DNA of 20,145 nucleotides. Source: an uncultured Bacteroidota bacterium. Its GTDB lineage: Bacteria > Bacteroidota > Bacteroidia > Chitinophagales > Chitinophagaceae. How positions within the stretch are numbered: position 1 is the first letter of the stretch; each line of letters opens with the position of its first letter. The position numbers and the translations under genes were made by a program. The notes under the pieces are model-generated. The model saw nothing but the letters and a program-made list of their open reading frames with translations, had not been told where the DNA came from and made no database searches. The stretch covers positions 1 through 20,145 of the forward strand of contig CAIRSV010000022.1 of the NCBI GenBank assembly GCA_903881265.1. Reading direction: 5' to 3'. Below, piece by piece: positions 14,605-20,145 of this stretch.

Positions 14605-15465
14605 ATGAAATCTATCCACGTACATTTTCTTCTAGTTTTAATGGTCTTTCAGGCTTGCAATATGGTGAATCCAACAGAGTCGATTCCCACCTATATAAAA
14701 ATTGATAGTGTGCGATTGATTTCTACCGACCCTCTGATTCACGGATCAGTTTCCCATAAGATCACAGATGTATGGGTGTACTATAACAGACAACTGCTAG
14801 GAGCCTTTCAATTGCCCGCCAAAGTACCTGTGCTGTCAACAGTTCGAGGTGAACTCCAAATTGTAGCGGGGATATGGGAAAATGGTCTCAGCGGCATGAG
14901 AGCCAAATATCCTTTTTATAGTCTAGATACCTTTTCGTTTAATCCAAGCCCTGCCGGAATCATAGATCATATTCCTACATTCAATTACAGAACCGGTGAT
15001 AGTTTATCAACGGTGTATTTAAATTACGACTTCGAACAAGGAAATAGTTTCGGCCCCTTATACGGCGATACAACATTTATAAAGACAAACACACCTGAGG
15101 ATGTTTTCGAAGGCAATTGGTCTGATAAATTAGAATTGTCTGACACAGCCAAATTTGGTCAAAGTGCAACTGTTATAGACTACACCTTGCCAAATGACAA
15201 AATGTGTTACCTCGAACTGAATTATAAAAATGATGTACCCTTCGAATTAAAAGCGGAAGTGCATCAATCATCAAGCGTGTTTAACGTGAAGCTCATTGGT
15301 GTAAACACCTCAGACAAATGGGGTAAAATCTATGTCAATTTTGGAACTATAGCAGCGTCTTACCCGAATGCCACCTTTAAATTTGTCATTGAAGCCACTT
15401 TGCCAGCAGGCAGAACTTCTGGAAAGGTACTAATTGATAATTTCAAGATAATCCACTTTAAGTAA
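14605..15465 (+). CDS. Lipoprotein of unknown function
   Basis: A 286-residue protein with a lipoprotein signal ending in FQAC (Cys18). The mature part is beta-rich and alternates short hydrophobic strands with Asp/Ser/Asn turns. The C-terminal half (about 135-286) has the look of a jelly-roll ligand-binding fold: YLNYDFEQGNSFG opening, CYLELNYKND in the middle, and a closing KVLIDNFKIIHF strand. I do not recognise a named family and see no catalytic motif. It ends 3 bp before the sugar-transferase start, so the two are very likely co-translated. A cell-surface or periplasmic glycan-related role is inferred from this neighbour only. Confidence 0.78.
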   Translation: MKSIHVHFLLVLMVFQACNMVNPTESIPTYIKIDSVRLISTDPLIHGSVSHKITDVWVYYNRQLLGAFQLPAKVPVLSTVRGELQIVAGIWENGLSGMRAKYPFYSLDTFSFNPSPAGIIDHIPTFNYRTGDSLSTVYLNYDFEQGNSFGPLYGDTTFIKTNTPEDVFEGNWSDKLELSDTAKFGQSATVIDYTLPNDKMCYLELNYKNDVPFELKAEVHQSSSVFNVKLIGVNTSDKWGKIYVNFGTIAASYPNATFKFVIEATLPAGRTSGKVLIDNFKIIHFK

Positions 15466-15468
15466 TAG

Positions 15469-16890
15469 ATGAAGCATGATGTAAAGACAGGTATTACCTT
15501 ATATGCTTTCGCTGATTATTGTTCAGCGGCAGTGGCTTGGTTTCTGTTTTTATTTTACCGTAAGAACAACACCTTCAATATTGATTTTTCAAATTATATA
15601 CAACATTTTTCAGCGAAGGATGCATTGTTGATATTGAGCTTAGTACCGCTCACTTGGCTGGGTCTGCATATGTTTTCCGGCGCCTATTTCAACCCATATC
15701 GAAAATCAAGATTTATTGAGATCTACCGCACGCTTATCATCACTATACTTGGTAGCATCCTGTTCTATTTTATTTTTATCATCAATGATATCAATAAAGA
15801 TTACACCTATTACTATCAATCCTTTTTCATTTATCTTCTTATTCAATTTCTCCTGACTTCTATTGGACGAATTCTTGTATTACGTCGAATTAAAAAAAAT
15901 ATTAACCGCGGCGAATTTGGATATAATACATTAATCATTGGCGGCAACCAACAAGCTATCGCAATCTATAAAGACATCAATGATAATGAAGTCAAACTAG
16001 GGTATACGTTCAAAGGTTTTGTCTACGCCGACAATTCTGGAAGCAATGGCATGAGCGCGTTTCTACCCAAACTTGGCAGTATAAACGAACTTGAAAAAAT
16101 AATTGACGAACATAGTATCGAAGAAGTCATCATCGCGATTGACACATCTGAACATAACAAGTTGCAATACATTCTAGCTCAACTTTCGCATCGCAAAGTA
16201 ATTATCAAGATTACGCCAGATTTATACGATATCATTTCAGGATCGGTCAAGACAAGTAATGTGTTTGCGGCTATCTTGATCGAAATTTATCCCGAACTCA
16301 TGCCCGATTGGCAACGAGTAATCAAGCGTGCATTAGATATTTTTATTTCATCGATGGTGCTACTTTTACTGAGTCCGCTTTATCTTTTTGCAGCATTGAA
16401 AGTAAAATTATCATCTAGCGGGTCGATATTTTATAAGCAACAACGAATCGGTTTATATGGCAAACCATTTTGGATTTACAAGTTCCGTTCAATGGTATTG
16501 AATGCTGAAGAAAAAGGGCCTTCACTTTCAAGCGAGAACGATCCGCGAATCACCAAGTGGGGACGTGTCATGCGCAAATGGCGCATCGATGAGTTGCCAC
16601 AGTTTTACAATATTATCAAAGGCGATATGTCGTTAGTAGGGCCTCGACCTGAACGCAAATATTATATTGATATCATTTCTCAAACACACCCCCACTATAA
16701 ATATTTACACAAAGTAAAACCAGGCCTTTCGTCATGGGGCATGGTAAAATTTGGCTATGCCGAAAACACAAATGAAATGATAGAGCGCATGCGTTATGAC
16801 TTACTCTACATTAAAAACTGCTCGCTAGTTCTTGACTTCAAAATTATGATTTATACTATTTTGGTTATCTTGCAAGGCAGAGGAAAATAA
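15469..16890 (+). CDS. Polyprenyl-phosphate hexose-1-phosphate transferase (WbaP/WcaJ type)
   Basis: This 473-residue inner-membrane enzyme would start a polysaccharide repeat unit by transferring a sugar phosphate from a UDP-sugar to undecaprenyl phosphate. Four membrane segments lie at about 15-30, 52-72, 85-106 and 117-138. A cytosolic Rossmann-like domain (150-255, opening TLIIGGNQQA) follows, then a further membrane or re-entrant helix (288-310). The catalytic domain (about 285-470) has SGSIFYKQQRIG, WIYKFRSMV, DPRITKWG-x-x-x-R, IDELPQF and GDMSLVGPRPE. This two-part layout is the large initiating phosphoglycosyl transferase. The sugar cannot be told. It is 3 bp after the lipoprotein gene and 6 bp before the M1 peptidase gene. 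No other glycosyltransferases are in view. Confidence 0.93.
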   Translation: MKHDVKTGITLYAFADYCSAAVAWFLFLFYRKNNTFNIDFSNYIQHFSAKDALLILSLVPLTWLGLHMFSGAYFNPYRKSRFIEIYRTLIITILGSILFYFIFIINDINKDYTYYYQSFFIYLLIQFLLTSIGRILVLRRIKKNINRGEFGYNTLIIGGNQQAIAIYKDINDNEVKLGYTFKGFVYADNSGSNGMSAFLPKLGSINELEKIIDEHSIEEVIIAIDTSEHNKLQYILAQLSHRKVIIKITPDLYDIISGSVKTSNVFAAILIEIYPELMPDWQRVIKRALDIFISSMVLLLLSPLYLFAALKVKLSSSGSIFYKQQRIGLYGKPFWIYKFRSMVLNAEEKGPSLSSENDPRITKWGRVMRKWRIDELPQFYNIIKGDMSLVGPRPERKYYIDIISQTHPHYKYLHKVKPGLSSWGMVKFGYAENTNEMIERMRYDLLYIKNCSLVLDFKIMIYTILVILQGRGK

Positions 16891-16896
16891 CAACAT

Positions 16897-19800
16897 ATGC
16901 TTAGACGACTTTTATTATTGCAGCTTCTCTCGGGAAGCTTTTTTATGTATGGCCAATCAAGCTATTTTCAACAACATGTTAGCTATTCTATTGATGTAAC
17001 ACTTGATGATAAACAACATTCATTATCAGGGTATGAAAAAATAGTGTATACCAATCATTCATCAGACACACTCAACCAATTATATTTTCATCTGTGGCCT
17101 AATGCCTATAAAAACGACAAAAGCAGTTTTACGCAACAAAACGTTGAAAATAGACAGACCAAATTTTATTATAGCCACGAAGAAGAAAGAGGATCGATCG
17201 ACAGCCTGAATTTTAAAGTCAATAATGAATCTGTCAATATCAGCAATTATAACAATCATGAAGATATTATCATCCTCGAATTAAATACACCACTTTTACC
17301 TGCACAATCAATAGAAATATCGACACCCTTCAAGGTGAAAATACCCTACACATTTTCACGACTTGGCCATGTAGGACAATCCTATCAAATATCGCAATGG
17401 TATCCCAAACCAGCAGTGTATGACAAGGATGGATGGCACCCTATGCCTTATCTTGATCAGGGCGAATTCTATAGCGAGTATGGCGAGTTTAATGTGCAAA
17501 TTACCCTGCCATCAAACTACATAGTCGCTGCAACCGGCGATCTTCAGGAAGAAAGCGAAAAGCTATTCATTACGTCTAAGATGAATCATCCAGACACCAC
17601 TGCCTTAAAAGCCGATTCGAATATTATTAGTTCAGCATTGTATAAAACCATTACATTCAAACAATCAAATGTTCATGATTTTGCATGGTTTGCAGACAAA
17701 ACATTCCAGGTAGAAAAAACGATGGATACACTTCCTTCAGGGAAAACAGTTGATTGTTATAGTTATTACAAACCCATTCATAGCAAGTACTACAAAGGCA
17801 GTTCAAAAATCATCGCCAAGACGATTTCGTACCTATCAGCACATGTCGGTGACTATCCATACAAGCACGCAAGTATTGTTGATGGCTCATTACTTGCGGG
17901 CGATGGCATGGAATATCCGAATGTGGCTGTTATTGGCGGCGTGGGTTCTGTTTCATCACTGCAGACCGTCATCATCCATGAAGTTGGCCATAATTGGTTT
18001 TATGGCTTACTAGGAAGCAATGAACGAGACCATCCATGGATGGATGAAAGTATCAATTCGTTTTATGAAAAGGAAATCAAAAGTCTGATTCAACAGAAGA
18101 AAAGTGAAACAAAAATCGAAGAGCGTGTTGGCACTTTCGGCGATAGAATCAATGGCGTATTCTCGTTTCAGTTGAGTGCGAGAAAAAATGCAGATCAAAA
18201 AATCAGCCTGCCTTCTACTGATTATACCAACTTCAATTACGGCAGTATCATCTATCAAAAAGGACCGATGTTGATTGCCTATCTAAGAGCCTATCTTGGT
18301 GAGGATAAGTTCGACAGGGCTATGAAACGATACTATAACGAATGGCATTTCAAGCATCCGACACCAGCAGATTTCAAAAAAATTATCTGCGAAGAAAGTG
18401 GCAAGGATCTGTGTTGGTTTTTTGAAGATGGCATCCATTCAACTAAACAAATTGATTATAAAATTGCTTCGGTATCAATTCAAGGAAGCAACCTATATGT
18501 AAAGGCACTCAGCCGCACAAACTTCAACGGTCCTATTCCGATCAATGCGTGTCGCGGCAACAATATCATTGAGACGCAGTGGATCGAATATCCATATACC
18601 GAAGCCGCAACATTCAAGGGACTTGCATCTGACATCACCTCAATTAAGATTGATGCGAATCAACAGATTCCTGAAATAAAAATTTCAAATAATCAGTACA
18701 AACTAAACGGACTTTTTCATCGATTTCAACCAAGCATTCGATTGGGTTGTGGGCTTGGTATTTCAAAAAAGAACAACTTATTTCTGATGCATGCAGTCGG
18801 ATACAACTTCTATGACAAATTTATGCTAGGCGGCATCATTCATAATCTACGTATACCCAATCCGAAGTTTCAATTCACCTTATCACCGCTCTATAGCATT
18901 GAAACAAAAAGTTTGACAGGCAGCGGCTTTGTATCGTATTCTATGTTGCCTCATCGAATCGCTAACGAAATCACAGTTGCCTTGCAGGCACGAACTTATC
19001 ATCATAACGAAAGCCATCTTAATATCAATCAGCCTATCTATGCAAGGCATATCAAATTAATGCCATCGATTACGATTGACTTTAAAAATAAGCTAGCGCG
19101 CTCTCCGATCAGCAATCAATTGGTGTTGCGCTATTATCACATCATGAATCAGTCGTTCAATTATACAAAAAGAATGACAGACAGCTTGTTTCGAGCATCA
19201 TTGGGAGCGTTCGCCACCAGCCGATTTGCGTCAATCAAATTCGCACATAAGAATAATCGAACCTTCAATCCATTTTATTACAATGTGTGCGCAATAGGCA
19301 ATAATGAATTTGCAAAAGCATCGATAGAGGCTGGCATACGCATTGATTATGCACAAAAAGGAAAATCCTTTTATGGTCGCATATACAGCGGAAAGTTTGT
19401 TGATTTCAAAAACAACAACAATCCTTTTATCATACAACAATACTTTTTAAATGCTACCAATTCCTCAGCCAATGACTTCACATATGACGAGGTCTATCTC
19501 GGAAGAAATGAGCAATCGGGGATCTTATCGCAACAAGTATCTATGCAAGAAGGAGGCTTTAAAATCAAATCGCAATTGCTAAATAATCCAATCGGACAAA
19601 ACAGCAATTGGTTGACAGCCATTAATCTGCGAAGTGATTTGCCAATTAAATTGCCATTGAAAGTACAAGTCTTTTTGGATGCAGGCACCTATGCCGATGC
19701 AGCTAAATTAAATAACAGCGGCAAAAAAGCTATCTTCGACGCAGGTCTTGAAATACATTTTTTCAAGGAACTTCTCAACATCTATATACCTCTTTTGATG

Positions 19801-19932
19801 AGCAAAGATTTCCAAGATTACACCAAAAGTACGTATCCTAAAAACAGGTTATTACGCACCATCAGTTTCAGTTTTAATGTCAATCGCATCAACTGGTTTA
19901 AGACGCAACAAGTGATCGACGTATTCAATTAA
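16897..19932 (+). CDS. M1-family zinc metallopeptidase with C-terminal beta-barrel-like region
   Basis: A 1011-residue exported protein with a signal peptide (MLRRLLLLQLLSGSFFMYG, about 1-19). Residues 25-230 fit the N-terminal beta domain of M1 aminopeptidases. The catalytic centre is complete: H361-E-x-x-H365 with E384 nineteen residues on (HEVGH...DESINSFYE), and Y453 in IIYQKGP as the likely catalytic Tyr. The exopeptidase motif reads GMEYP (337-341) instead of GAMEN, a variant seen in bacterial members. After about residue 610 comes a 400-residue region without peptidase motifs, made of alternating strands and Tyr/Phe/Asn-rich turns and ending in a strand (TISFSFNV) close to the terminus. 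This looks like an outer-membrane barrel, so the peptidase may be held at the outer membrane. The barrel is inference. It lies 6 bp after the sugar transferase gene. Confidence 0.88.
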   Translation: MLRRLLLLQLLSGSFFMYGQSSYFQQHVSYSIDVTLDDKQHSLSGYEKIVYTNHSSDTLNQLYFHLWPNAYKNDKSSFTQQNVENRQTKFYYSHEEERGSIDSLNFKVNNESVNISNYNNHEDIIILELNTPLLPAQSIEISTPFKVKIPYTFSRLGHVGQSYQISQWYPKPAVYDKDGWHPMPYLDQGEFYSEYGEFNVQITLPSNYIVAATGDLQEESEKLFITSKMNHPDTTALKADSNIISSALYKTITFKQSNVHDFAWFADKTFQVEKTMDTLPSGKTVDCYSYYKPIHSKYYKGSSKIIAKTISYLSAHVGDYPYKHASIVDGSLLAGDGMEYPNVAVIGGVGSVSSLQTVIIHEVGHNWFYGLLGSNERDHPWMDESINSFYEKEIKSLIQQKKSETKIEERVGTFGDRINGVFSFQLSARKNADQKISLPSTDYTNFNYGSIIYQKGPMLIAYLRAYLGEDKFDRAMKRYYNEWHFKHPTPADFKKIICEESGKDLCWFFEDGIHSTKQIDYKIASVSIQGSNLYVKALSRTNFNGPIPINACRGNNIIETQWIEYPYTEAATFKGLASDITSIKIDANQQIPEIKISNNQYKLNGLFHRFQPSIRLGCGLGISKKNNLFLMHAVGYNFYDKFMLGGIIHNLRIPNPKFQFTLSPLYSIETKSLTGSGFVSYSMLPHRIANEITVALQARTYHHNESHLNINQPIYARHIKLMPSITIDFKNKLARSPISNQLVLRYYHIMNQSFNYTKRMTDSLFRASLGAFATSRFASIKFAHKNNRTFNPFYYNVCAIGNNEFAKASIEAGIRIDYAQKGKSFYGRIYSGKFVDFKNNNNPFIIQQYFLNATNSSANDFTYDEVYLGRNEQSGILSQQVSMQEGGFKIKSQLLNNPIGQNSNWLTAINLRSDLPIKLPLKVQVFLDAGTYADAAKLNNSGKKAIFDAGLEIHFFKELLNIYIPLLMSKDFQDYTKSTYPKNRLLRTISFSFNVNRINWFKTQQVIDVFN

Positions 19933-19964
19933 TCAACTTCAGTATTTAAAAACTCTATCTACGT

Positions 19965-20145
19965 ATGAAACGATTTTACAAAATTCTTCTATGCGCCCTA
20001 TCCATCATTTATTTTTTCCAACCCTTACTTTTTGCGCAGCAGACTCCTTTTGAGTTGCATGGGAAAAATTATTCGGCCACGTATGATGAATGCATTGCGT
20101 ATTACAAGCAATTAGACCGCACACACACCTGCGTTTCAATGGAGA
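19965..20145 (+). CDS. Start of an exported protein, possibly an M14-type zinc carboxypeptidase (cut by the window edge)
   Basis: Only 60 codons are present. A signal peptide (MKRFYKILLCALSIIYFFQP, then LLFAQ, cut at about residue 25) is followed by TPFELHGKNYSATYDECIAYYKQLDRTH. The TY-x-E-C/A-I-x-YY-x-x-L-D pattern recalls the N-terminus of Bacteroidota M14 peptidases, in which the substrate-binding domain begins this way. No zinc ligands (H-x-x-E) are in the window, so the family is a guess. It begins 32 bp after the M1 peptidase gene on the same strand, which suggests a peptidase pair. Confidence 0.55.
   Translation, partial: MKRFYKILLCALSIIYFFQPLLFAQQTPFELHGKNYSATYDECIAYYKQLDRTHTCVSME

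Overview
This window looks like a chromosomal segment of a member of the Bacteroidota, probably from the Chitinophagales/Sphingobacteriales side, although the exact lineage cannot be fixed from sequence alone. The base composition is AT-rich. Secreted proteins carry Bacteroidota-type signal peptides and lipoboxes, and a SprB-type repeat adhesin is present. Start codons mostly lack a clear Shine-Dalgarno sequence. Several genes are preceded by TATATTTG or TAAGTTTG, which match the TAnnTTTG -7 element of this phylum. No tRNA, rRNA, CRISPR array, insertion sequence or phage gene was seen.

Layout. Everything from 1 to 12469 is read on the minus strand, and everything from 12529 to the end on the plus strand. 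The two halves diverge from a 59-bp gap. From left to right: (1) a large repeat adhesin, cut by the window edge, and directly upstream of it a small secreted paralog of its N-terminal module (1-2002); (2) single housekeeping genes: a DedA-family membrane protein, queE and folD (2346-4807); (3) an unknown exported protein and a rhodanese-thioredoxin fusion lipoprotein (5060-6877); (4) a compact operon of a DHH phosphoesterase and three tandem FKBP-type prolyl isomerases, closed by a strong intrinsic terminator (6958-10863); (5) a thioesterase, the RdgB nucleotide-pool sanitiser and a protein that resembles the psi subunit of DNA polymerase III (10985-12469); (6) on the plus strand, a branched-chain aminotransferase, a degenerate Gfo/Idh/MocA oxidoreductase, a lipoprotein, a membrane polyprenyl-phosphate sugar transferase, an M1 metallopeptidase with a likely outer-membrane barrel, and the start of what may be an M14 carboxypeptidase (12529-20145).

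How the genes fit together. The envelope theme is strong. The adhesin pair, the exported or lipid-anchored FKBP folding helpers, the rhodanese-thioredoxin lipoprotein, DedA, the sugar transferase and the peptidases all act in or beyond the inner membrane. The rest is core metabolism or nucleotide housekeeping.

The most interesting items are the adhesin and its stand-alone N-terminal module, the triplicated FKBPs that each carry an apparently inactive second FKBP-like half, the psi-like protein next to rdgB, the oxidoreductase that has lost two family-defining residues, and the M1 peptidase-barrel fusion. None was tested by database search or structure prediction here.
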